From the NCBI GenBank assembly GCA_013044415.1, contig JABEUO010000206.1, positions 1 through 6,515 of the forward strand: a stretch of DNA of 6,515 bases, written 5' to 3'. Positions within the stretch are counted from its first letter, which is position 1, and every line of letters begins with the position of its first letter. Under the pieces are notes generated by a model. The model was given only the letters and a program-made list of their open reading frames with translations, had not been told where the DNA came from and made no database searches. This DNA is from Acidimicrobiaceae bacterium. Its GTDB lineage: Bacteria > Actinomycetota > Acidimicrobiia > Acidimicrobiales > Acidimicrobiaceae. The position numbers were made by a program, and so were the translations under genes. Shown here one piece after another: positions 1 through 6,382 of the stretch.

Positions 1-1
1 G

Positions 2-547
2 CTCCTCATCACCTCGATCGAGGATGATGACCCGGTAATCTTTTTAGAACCGAAGCGGCTCTACAACGGACCCTTCGACGGTTACCACGACCGGCCGGTT
101 ATCCCGTGGTCTAAACACCCACTTAGCGAAGTCCCAGAGGGACACTACAAAGTGCCACTTGGCCGAGCGGCGATTAGACGACCCGGATCAGCGGTGACCG
201 TATTGGCCTACGGGACGATGGTGCACGTTGCCCTGGCGGCGGCCCGGGATTTCAACATCGACGCCGAGGTCATAGACCTCCGTTCATTGGTGCCACTCGA
301 CTTAGACACCATCATCACTTCGGTCAAAAAGACCGGGCGTTGCGCAGTTGTCCACGAAGCCACCCTGACTTCCGGATTTGGGGCGGAACTGTGTTCTTTG
401 GTCCAGAAGCACGCCTTTTACTACCTGGAGTCACCTATCGAGCGCATCGCAGGTTATGACACCCCATACCCACACGCCCAGGAGTGGGCCTACTTCCCCG
501 GTCCCGACCGGATCGGTCACGCCCTGAGCCGAGTTTTGGAGGGTTGA
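2..547 (+). CDS. bkdA2: Branched-chain 2-oxo acid dehydrogenase E1 component, beta subunit (5' truncated by window edge)
   Basis: With E1-alpha, this subunit forms the thiamine-diphosphate decarboxylase that removes CO2 from branched-chain 2-oxo acids and passes the acyl group to lipoyl-E2 in the cytoplasm. The frame is open from base 2 with no start codon, and 181 residues are visible. E1-beta subunits usually have about 325-350 residues, so the N-terminal half, including the cofactor-facing part, is missing. The visible start has the family stretch EPKRLYNGPFDGYHDRP followed by a VPEGHYKVPLG segment. From about visible residue 58 a transketolase C-terminal domain follows, with VTVLAYGTMVHVALAAA, then EVIDLRSLVPLD, then VVHEA, ending in RIAGYDTPYPHAQEW. 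The LYNGPFDG wording points to branched-chain E1 rather than pyruvate E1, and the E2 and E3 genes follow directly. In Streptomyces nomenclature it would be bkdB, in Bacillus bkdAB. Substrate preference is inferred from motifs and could be broader. Confidence 0.93.
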   Translation, partial: LLITSIEDDDPVIFLEPKRLYNGPFDGYHDRPVIPWSKHPLSEVPEGHYKVPLGRAAIRRPGSAVTVLAYGTMVHVALAAARDFNIDAEVIDLRSLVPLDLDTIITSVKKTGRCAVVHEATLTSGFGAELCSLVQKHAFYYLESPIERIAGYDTPYPHAQEWAYFPGPDRIGHALSRVLEG

Positions 548-548
548 A

Positions 549-1844
549 ATGAGCGAATTTGAGTTCCGCATGCCCGACATCGGGGAAGGAATAGCGGAGG
601 CCGAACTAGTTACCTGGTATGTAAAGGTCGGCGACGCAGTGGAGGTAGACCAACTGGTCGCCGAGGTAATGACCGACAAGGCCACAACCGAACTACCGAG
701 CGTCGTCCGAGGAACGGTCAGTTGGCTTGGAGCCTCTCCCGGAGACCGCATAAACGTAGGGTCTCCGCTAATTCGATTCCTCACCGAAGGAGAGGTGGCC
801 GATACCGCCGCACCATCGAAGGTGGGTAGTAACCTACCACCGAGTGAACCGATAGGGTCCCCGGAGGTCGATAAAGAAAACCCGGCCAATAGTGAGACCG
901 AAGCCCCTTCGAGTCGGCCCCAGCGGCCAATTAGCGGCGAAATAGTTGAAGTCGCCTCGGCAGCCCATGATAGCGATCGTCCGCTCGCTTCGCCGGCGGT
1001 TAGGCGTCGGGCCATGGAGGCAAACCTAGACCTTAGGCTGGTAACCGGTACGGGTCCAGCGGGACGAATCGGCCACGACGACCTTGATAGATATATCTCG
1101 GGGAAGGTAACTCACACAAAGCCTCCCACCGGTTCAACCCGAGAGATCACCGATATCCCAGTGATAGGACTCCGCCGCACCATAGCGGAGCGAATGTCCA
1201 ATTCCAAGGCCCATATACCGCATATCACCTACGTCGAGGAGGTCGACGTCACTGAGGTCGAAAGGTTGCGCAAGGCGCTAAATGAAAAGTACAAGGGCAG
1301 AAGACCGAAGCTGACACTACTTCCATTTCTCGTTCGTGCGATGGTAAGCGCAATCCAGGAGCAGCCCGAACTCAATGCTCGCTACGACGACGAGGCCGGG
1401 GTCATCCATCAATACGGCGCAGTCCATATTGGAATAGCGACCCAAACCCAAAAGGGTTTGGTGGTTCCGGTACTCCATGACGCCCAGAGCCGCGACATTT
1501 GGGGCTGCGCAGAGGAGATCAAGCGCCTCTCAGACCTGGCCAATGGGTCGAAGCTCGAACGGGAGGACCTAAGCGGTTCGACCATCACGATTACTTCGCT
1601 TGGCGCCTTGGGAGGTCTGGTGTCGACGCCGATAATCAACTACCCCGAAGTTGCGGTAATCGGGGTCAACAAGATGCAGGTTCGCCCGGTCTGGGACGGT
1701 AGGGATTTTGCACCCCGCAACATGATGAACCTCTCCTCGGGGTTCGACCATCGGATAATTGACGGATGGAACGCTGCGACCTTCATCCAGCGAATCAAAT
1801 CACTACTCGAGGAACCCGCCATGATCTTCATCGATGGAGTTTAA
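549..1844 (+). CDS. bkdB: Lipoamide acyltransferase (E2) of the branched-chain 2-oxo acid dehydrogenase complex
   Basis: This is the core of the complex. Its swinging lipoyl arm takes the acyl group from E1, and the catalytic domain transfers it to CoA. The 431 residues show the standard order. A single lipoyl domain covers about 3-80, with the lipoylated lysine at K44 in VMTDKATTE. A Pro/Ser/Glu-rich linker follows at about 84-143. The peripheral-subunit-binding domain covers about 144-183 (ASPAVRRRAME, then GTGPAGRI). The CoA-dependent acyltransferase domain covers about 200-431, with the active site DHRIIDG (H401, D405). The TSLGALGG and INYPEVAVIGVNK segments resemble Pseudomonas-type branched-chain E2 more than pyruvate or 2-oxoglutarate E2. 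The ATG lies one base after the E1-beta stop, with GGAGGG at 538-543 five bases upstream, so coupled translation is likely. Length is normal for a one-lipoyl-domain E2, and no key residue is missing. Streptomyces usage would be bkdC. Confidence 0.95.
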   Translation: MSEFEFRMPDIGEGIAEAELVTWYVKVGDAVEVDQLVAEVMTDKATTELPSVVRGTVSWLGASPGDRINVGSPLIRFLTEGEVADTAAPSKVGSNLPPSEPIGSPEVDKENPANSETEAPSSRPQRPISGEIVEVASAAHDSDRPLASPAVRRRAMEANLDLRLVTGTGPAGRIGHDDLDRYISGKVTHTKPPTGSTREITDIPVIGLRRTIAERMSNSKAHIPHITYVEEVDVTEVERLRKALNEKYKGRRPKLTLLPFLVRAMVSAIQEQPELNARYDDEAGVIHQYGAVHIGIATQTQKGLVVPVLHDAQSRDIWGCAEEIKRLSDLANGSKLEREDLSGSTITITSLGALGGLVSTPIINYPEVAVIGVNKMQVRPVWDGRDFAPRNMMNLSSGFDHRIIDGWNAATFIQRIKSLLEEPAMIFIDGV

Positions 1845-1847
1845 TTT

Positions 1848-3251
1848 ATGAACCAACAATCTTGTACGGTGCTCGTAGTAGGGGCTGGTCCGGGCGGCTA
1901 TACCGCCGCAATCAGGTCAGGTCAGCTGGGTCTCAAGACCATCGTCGTCGAGAATGCCAAGGCAGGGGGTACTTGCCTCAACATCGGTTGTATCCCTTCA
2001 AAGGCACTCATCCATGCCGCCGACCTATATTCAAAGGTCCTAGAGAGTGCTTCTGAAAAAACCAAATTCGGAATCCATAGCGAGAATCCCAGAATTGAAC
2101 TAGCGGAGACCATACGGTGGAAGGACCAGATAGTCCACCGCCTCAGCTCCGGCATCGAAGGTCTCCTAGAGAAGGCTGGGGTCCAGAGGGTTCAAGGCTG
2201 GGCTCGCTTTATCGACGGAAAAACGGTAGTGGTCGAGACCCCCGACTCAGGACCTCCCATGGAGATCAGGGCCGAATATATAATCCTCGCTACTGGGTCT
2301 CGCCCGGTGGAGCTTAGGGACCTGCCCTTTGGCGGAAAGGTCATCTCCTCGACTGAGGCCCTATCGCTAACTTCTCTGCCCGAAAAGCTCGTAGTGGTCG
2401 GTGGAGGATATATCGGATTGGAACTCGGCAGCGCATACCAGAAGTTCGGTTCCAAGGTCACCATCGTCGAAGCGACCGACCAGATCCTTCCAAACTTCGA
2501 CGCCGAGCTAGTACGACCGATATCAAGGCGACTGAAACAACTTGGAGTTACGGTACTCACCGGAGCAATGGCGATTGGAATGGCAGACGACTCCAAAGGC
2601 GTCATGATAAAGACGGCGGATAACTCGATAAGCGAGTTGCCCGCCGACCAAGTTGTGGTCACCGTCGGAAGGGCGCCGGTCGTCGATGGTTGGGGGCTAG
2701 AAGAACTCGATCTGGATCGAAACGGATCGGCTGTTAGCGTCGATTCAGGGTGCAGGACCTCAATGTCGGGTGTATTCGCAGTCGGCGACCTCACCGGAGA
2801 GCCGATGCTCGCACACCGGGCCATGGCCCAGGGAAGCCTAGTTGCCGAGATCATCGCCGGAAAGCGCCGTCGATGGGACAAGGTCGCAATCCCAGCCGTC
2901 GTTTACAGCGACCCGGAGATAGTAACCGTGGGGCTAAGCCCCGACCAGGCACGACAGGAAGGTTTCGAGGTAATAGAGGGTCGTTTCCCATATTCGGCCA
3001 GCGGGAGAGCCCTTACTATGTCCGACACCGACGGATTCATAAGAGTGGTAGCCCGAGCGGATAACCATCTCGTTTTAGGGATCCAAGGGGTAGGCGCAGA
3101 CATATCCGAACTATCCTCGGCATTCACACTCGCACTTGAAATGGCTGCCCGCCTAGAGGACATCGGCGAGACGATCCACGCCCACCCGACTAGGAGCGAA
3201 GCGCTCCAGGAGGCCTCTCTGCATGCTCTAGGGATGGCCATCCACATCTAG
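1848..3251 (+). CDS. lpdA: Dihydrolipoamide dehydrogenase (E3)
   Basis: This FAD disulfide oxidoreductase reoxidises the dihydrolipoyl group of E2 and reduces NAD+ to NADH. The 467 residues match the usual family length. The FAD-binding GAGPGG is at 12-17. The redox-active cysteines are C43 and C48 in GGTCLNIGCIPSKA. The NAD-binding GGGYIG is at 185-190, and the second FAD motif is GVFAVGDLTGEPMLAHRA with D314. The C-terminal interface carries the catalytic pair in HPTRSE (H446, E451). All catalytic parts are intact. The start follows the E2 stop by three bases, with GGAG at 1836-1839 eight bases upstream inside the E2 end. Its place as last gene of the operon suggests an E3 serving this complex, comparable to LpdV of Pseudomonas. 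A shared role with other 2-oxo acid complexes or the glycine cleavage system cannot be excluded, because E3 is often shared. Mercuric or glutathione reductase is unlikely given the lipoamide-type motifs and context. Confidence 0.96.
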   Translation: MNQQSCTVLVVGAGPGGYTAAIRSGQLGLKTIVVENAKAGGTCLNIGCIPSKALIHAADLYSKVLESASEKTKFGIHSENPRIELAETIRWKDQIVHRLSSGIEGLLEKAGVQRVQGWARFIDGKTVVVETPDSGPPMEIRAEYIILATGSRPVELRDLPFGGKVISSTEALSLTSLPEKLVVVGGGYIGLELGSAYQKFGSKVTIVEATDQILPNFDAELVRPISRRLKQLGVTVLTGAMAIGMADDSKGVMIKTADNSISELPADQVVVTVGRAPVVDGWGLEELDLDRNGSAVSVDSGCRTSMSGVFAVGDLTGEPMLAHRAMAQGSLVAEIIAGKRRRWDKVAIPAVVYSDPEIVTVGLSPDQARQEGFEVIEGRFPYSASGRALTMSDTDGFIRVVARADNHLVLGIQGVGADISELSSAFTLALEMAARLEDIGETIHAHPTRSEALQEASLHALGMAIHI

Positions 3252-3285
3252 CGGGGGTCACATTCGACCCATCACATGGTCCACC

Positions 3286-3303
3286 CGGGAAATGGCATAT
3301 TTT
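3286..3303 (+). repeat. Copy 1 of an 18-base near-repeat (partner 6421-6438)
   Basis: This 18-base segment matches 6421-6438 at 16 of 18 positions. The core AAATGGCRTATTTT differs only at R (A here, G in the partner). It lies about 35 bases after the E3 stop, and the partner lies about 39 bases after the stop of the next gene. Read from its ATG at 3292 it gives Met-Ala-Tyr-Phe, but this frame ends after 25 codons. The function is unknown. The similarity is directly visible, but a pair this short can arise by chance. Confidence 0.4.
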
Positions 3304-3792
3304 ACAGATCAAGGTCGGACCGCTGGTGTTGGTCAGATCCGAATTGCTGTCGGTAAAACTCGAATATAAGGCTCCCGCCACCATAGTTCTCTGGCTTGAG
3401 CTTTGATCGGGCCCGTCGTCGGTAAGGGGAAATCGATAGTCCTTGAGGCCCGGCTCCGAATCTGGTGGTGCCTGCGGTTTCTGATCTCACCCACGAGTTC
3501 ACGACGACTAGCCAGCGTAATTTACTCGATGGGCTTTGATGGCCACTCCGTCTCGACCTAAAAGCAGATCGATTCGGAAGGTCCGCCTGATCCGCCACCA
3601 CTTCGAGTTGGAGAAGTGTCTTTGCCGCGATCTGAGGCCTTAGTTTTGCATCAGCGTTAAGTTTCCTAGCAGCTACTGGATCGAGCCCATTTAGTAAATT
3701 CACCTCGATGCCGATAGATGCTATGAGGGAGGATTTATAAAGGTAACTCGAATAGAGCATTGATGCAACGTATCCCCCACGAATTGTGCAAT

Positions 3793-3819
3793 TTGAGACC
3801 GATTTTGTCGGCTTACACT
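3793..3819 (+). promoter_or_regulatory. Candidate sigma-70-type promoter for the GGDEF-EAL gene
   Basis: TTGAGA at 3793-3798 matches TTGACA at 5 of 6 positions, and TACACT at 3814-3819 matches TATAAT at 4 of 6. They are separated by 15 bases, which is shorter than the preferred 16-18, so the call is tentative. Initiation would fall near 3826, about 30 bases before the ATG at 3857. The spacer contains a small CCGA-ttttg-TCGG inverted repeat (3799-3811). The upstream operon lies some 540 bases away, so the downstream gene very probably needs its own promoter somewhere in this region. Confidence 0.3.
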
Positions 3820-3831
3820 TAGGCGGTAAGC
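3811..3831. repeat. Perfect inverted repeat GCTTAC-N9-GTAAGC, possible operator
   Basis: The half-sites lie at 3811-3816 and 3826-3831, perfectly complementary over 6 bases, with a 9-base gap and a centre-to-centre distance of 15 bases. The left arm overlaps the candidate -10 box (3814-3819), and the right arm covers the likely initiation point. Such geometry fits a dimeric repressor site, or a short hairpin at the 5' end of the transcript. The repeat itself is certain, but its role is inferred. The binding protein cannot be named from the sequence. Confidence 0.45.
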
Positions 3832-3856
3832 AGATGGAGGCGAACAGGGTAGCCAG

Positions 3857-6382
3857 ATGAATGAGGCCAAGTCAATTGATACAGATTTGCCTAGCTCGGG
3901 CAGCGGGTTAGTTCGCTCTGCCACGCACCCGCCCTTTTCCGATCGGCGCTTTTGGCTCTCACAACTGATGGTCCTGTCTGTCTTTCTAATCCACTTGGCC
4001 GACGACATCATTTCAAACCACGGCAGTACCCTGATCCCTGATTTCGTTTGGGCTCTGTTACTTCTCATTCCCGTCATCTACGCCGGCTCAGCATTCGGCC
4101 TGGTCGGCTCGCTCTGCACGGTTTTGGTGGGCATCGTTGCGCTCGCTCCCGCAGAGTTGCTCTTCCATCACACGGCTACCGAGCTTTGGGCAGCGTGGAG
4201 CGTCTACTTTCTGGTACTGATCATTGCCGTCATCGTCGGTGATCGTTTTGAAAAAATAAGGAGGACTTCAGAAGCAAAAGCTGTGGCCGACGTGCTCACC
4301 GAGAGCGAGGAACGCTTCCGCCTCGCATTTGACGGCAACATGTCACCAATGGCGATAGCGAACCTTGATGGACGATTAATCCGAGTAAACCGAGCCTACT
4401 GTGTGATGCTGGGGCGAAGTGAGGATGACCTAATCGGCCATAGTTTTCTGGAATACACCCACCCAGACGACCTCCCATTGACCGAAGAGGCGCTTCAGAA
4501 AATGGTCAGTGGTGAGGTCGATCAGCTCCGATACTCCAAGCAGTTCCTACACAGAGACGCAAGCGTCGTCTACGCCGAAGTCTCAATAACCCTGGCTAAA
4601 AACCAAGCGGGACTTCCCGCCTACGTGATCGCCTCGGTCAGGAATACCACCGCCGAGAAGGCGGCAGCAAAGGAGATGGAAGACAGCGAGCGGCGTTTCC
4701 GGCTCGCCTTTGAAAACAACTCCGCAGGTATGGTCCTTCACGACGGCAATGGGACCTTCGTTATCGCAAACCAGACATTCTGCCAGATGGTCGGATACAC
4801 GAACGAAGAGATGGCCGAAAAGGGATCCTCTCTCTTCATTCACCCACTAGACAGGGAGGCGGCGGCTTTCCACCGAAAGAGGCTCCTATCAGGGGAACAA
4901 CTTAGGACACGAGACGTAAGGCGCTATCTCCACAGGGACGGGAACGAAGTTCAGGTCGAGGTGTCCAGGTCCGTCGCCTTTGGCGAGGATGCAAAGCCCT
5001 CATTCTTTATCACCTCGATAAGGGATATAACCGAAGAACGAGCCCTCGCCACTGAGCTATCTCACCTAGCACTACACGACCCACTCACCGGACTACCCAA
5101 CCGCGTACTTCTACAGGATCGAATGGCATCGGCACACGAAAGATCCTCACGGGAGGGAAAGGGAATCGCAGTTTTCCTACTGGATCTAGACGACTTCAAG
5201 GGGGTGAACGACACCCTCGGGCACCACATCGGAGACAGGTTACTTATAGCGGTTTCAAAGCGTCTTGAAGAGGTGGCCCGCTCCTCTGACACACTATGCC
5301 GTTTCGGTGGTGACGAATTCGTCTACCTAGCGGAGGGTCTGAGCACACCCGAAGATGCCGAAACAATTGCGGGGCGCCTGTTAGCTATCTTCGAAGAACC
5401 CTTCGTCTTCGACGGAATCAGCATTAGCCAAGGCGCTAGCGTCGGCGCGGTAATCTGCATGTCAGCCGACGCTACCGACTGCACCAAGTTGGTCCAAGAT
5501 GCCGATACTGCGATGTACGAGGCCAAGCGTCTTGGCAAAGCCCGCCACGTTGTTTTCGCGCCAGAAATGAGCGAAAAGACAAGCGGCCGTTTCAAGTTAG
5601 TGCAAGATCTCGGCCATGCCCTGTCGCATGATGAAATCTCGATGCATTACCAACCAATCGTTGGGCTTTGCACTGGCGAAATAGTAGGCTACGAAGCGCT
5701 GATGCGCTGGAAAACACCTGATGGCAGATGGATTTCTCCCGAGATCTTCATTCCCATTGCCGAAGACAGCGACTTGATACTAAAACTCGGATCCTTTGCG
5801 CTTTCAAAGGCGGTAGAGTCGGCCAGCACCTGGCCTGGAACGCAACCTAACACCTGCCCGCCGTATGTCGCCATCAACCTCTCTGCTCGGCAGTTCCACG
5901 ATCAGAACCTCATCGAGATGGTCAAAGAGGTACTTTATGCTAACGGATTTCCCGCCGGCCGATTAGTCCTGGAAATCACCGAGAGCGTAGCTTTGATCGA
6001 TATCGATTCGACCATCAGGACGATATCGGAACTCAAGAACCTCGGAGCGTCGGTTGCGCTGGACGACTTTGGCACTGGTTATTCATCACTCAGCTACCTC
6101 GCCAAACTACGACCGAACATAATAAAGATCGACCGAAGTTTCGTCAGTCCCGCTCAAACTAGCCCCGACGCTAGGCGTCTATTAGAAGCGATGGTTTCCC
6201 TGTGCCACGTGCTAAATATGACGGTTATCGCAGAAGGTATCGAAACCCGGGATCAACTCGCAATGGTTACCGGCCTAAAGTGCGAGTACGGTCAGGGGTT
6301 CATCTTCTCAAAGGCTGTTTCCGCAGACCTTCTACCAGCGGTCCACGGCCTCGCGTCTAGCTGGAGAGCAGAGCTAATCTGA
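3857..6382 (+). CDS. Membrane-anchored PAS-PAS-GGDEF-EAL protein (putative diguanylate cyclase/c-di-GMP phosphodiesterase)
   Basis: This is a predicted inner-membrane sensor that makes and/or degrades cyclic di-GMP. Its 841 residues contain about four hydrophobic segments (roughly 33-50, 62-79, 82-102, 111-129). Their arrangement recalls the four-helix DUF4118 (KdpD-type) module, though that match is inference. Two PAS domains follow (about 150-265 and 277-395), each opening with a SExRFRLAF pattern. The GGDEF domain covers about 400-570: HDPLTGLPNR, DLDDFKGVNDTLGHHIGD, the active site GGDEF at 484-488, and RSSD at 475-478, five residues upstream as in the product-inhibition site. The EAL domain covers about 580-830: YEALMRW (E613), N674, LEITES (E706), DDFGTGYSS (D736, D737), KIDRSF (K757), AEGIE (E793) and Q813. 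Both enzymes therefore look competent, and net direction cannot be predicted. An in-frame stop at 3827 and no earlier ATG favour the start at 3857. Its Shine-Dalgarno is weak (AGGG 3846-3849; a better GGAGG at 3836-3840 is 16 bases away). Confidence 0.95.
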   Translation: MNEAKSIDTDLPSSGSGLVRSATHPPFSDRRFWLSQLMVLSVFLIHLADDIISNHGSTLIPDFVWALLLLIPVIYAGSAFGLVGSLCTVLVGIVALAPAELLFHHTATELWAAWSVYFLVLIIAVIVGDRFEKIRRTSEAKAVADVLTESEERFRLAFDGNMSPMAIANLDGRLIRVNRAYCVMLGRSEDDLIGHSFLEYTHPDDLPLTEEALQKMVSGEVDQLRYSKQFLHRDASVVYAEVSITLAKNQAGLPAYVIASVRNTTAEKAAAKEMEDSERRFRLAFENNSAGMVLHDGNGTFVIANQTFCQMVGYTNEEMAEKGSSLFIHPLDREAAAFHRKRLLSGEQLRTRDVRRYLHRDGNEVQVEVSRSVAFGEDAKPSFFITSIRDITEERALATELSHLALHDPLTGLPNRVLLQDRMASAHERSSREGKGIAVFLLDLDDFKGVNDTLGHHIGDRLLIAVSKRLEEVARSSDTLCRFGGDEFVYLAEGLSTPEDAETIAGRLLAIFEEPFVFDGISISQGASVGAVICMSADATDCTKLVQDADTAMYEAKRLGKARHVVFAPEMSEKTSGRFKLVQDLGHALSHDEISMHYQPIVGLCTGEIVGYEALMRWKTPDGRWISPEIFIPIAEDSDLILKLGSFALSKAVESASTWPGTQPNTCPPYVAINLSARQFHDQNLIEMVKEVLYANGFPAGRLVLEITESVALIDIDSTIRTISELKNLGASVALDDFGTGYSSLSYLAKLRPNIIKIDRSFVSPAQTSPDARRLLEAMVSLCHVLNMTVIAEGIETRDQLAMVTGLKCEYGQGFIFSKAVSADLLPAVHGLASSWRAELI

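Larger units (their letters stand above)
3252..3856. other. 605-base intergenic stretch without a convincing gene
   Basis: Between E3 and the GGDEF-EAL gene no frame on either strand resembles a family I recognise. On the + strand all frames are broken into short pieces, for example a 25-codon frame from ATG 3292 and a 34-codon frame from ATG 3539. Neither has a good Shine-Dalgarno sequence. On the - strand a 152-codon frame runs from ATG at 3760 down to 3302. Its first third looks loosely protein-like (ARKLNADAKLRPQIAAKTL), while the rest is rich in Arg, Ser and Gly and looks like chance translation. A GGGGG run lies about 13 bases before that ATG. I see no tRNA, rRNA, CRISPR, insertion-sequence ends or known riboswitch consensus. 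The stretch could be a decayed gene, a non-coding RNA locus or long untranslated sequence. Its right end holds the candidate control region listed separately. Confidence 0.6.

Noticed and set aside
152..547. GTG at 152 as the true start of a short 131-residue protein
   Set aside because: The frame continues upstream to the window edge with conserved E1-beta sequence (EPKRLYNGPFDG), so this GTG is an internal valine codon.
431..1015. 194-codon open frame on the - strand across the E1-beta/E2 junction
   Set aside because: It is antisense to two well-supported genes, with Ser/Thr-rich composition, no domain and no context for a gene there.
2192..2881. 229-codon open frame on the - strand inside the E3 gene
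   Set aside because: It is fully antisense to a gene whose catalytic motifs are all intact, and its translation is a Ser/Pro/Thr-rich string without recognisable domains. It is a shadow of the coding bias of the + strand.
3255..3270. GGGTC-acattc-GACCC hairpin just after the E3 stop, as a terminator
   Set aside because: The stem is only 5 bp and no T-run follows. A CCAT-cac-ATGG mini-hairpin (3269-3279) overlaps it. Neither makes a convincing intrinsic terminator.
3294..3310. TGGCAT box as a sigma-54 -24 element
   Set aside because: No matching -12 TTGC element lies at the required spacing in either copy of the near-repeat.
3292..3369. 25-codon + strand frame beginning MAYF
   Set aside because: It is too short, has no usable Shine-Dalgarno sequence and looks like no known peptide. 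It is kept only as part of the near-repeat observation.
3598..3620. TTCGA sequence as part of a tRNA T-arm
   Set aside because: No flanking complementary stem, no matching acceptor or anticodon arms, and no 3' CCA in a consistent arrangement on either strand.
3252..3856. GEMM-type c-di-GMP riboswitch upstream of the GGDEF-EAL gene
   Set aside because: I looked for the conserved GEMM core and its two helices and did not find them in the gap.
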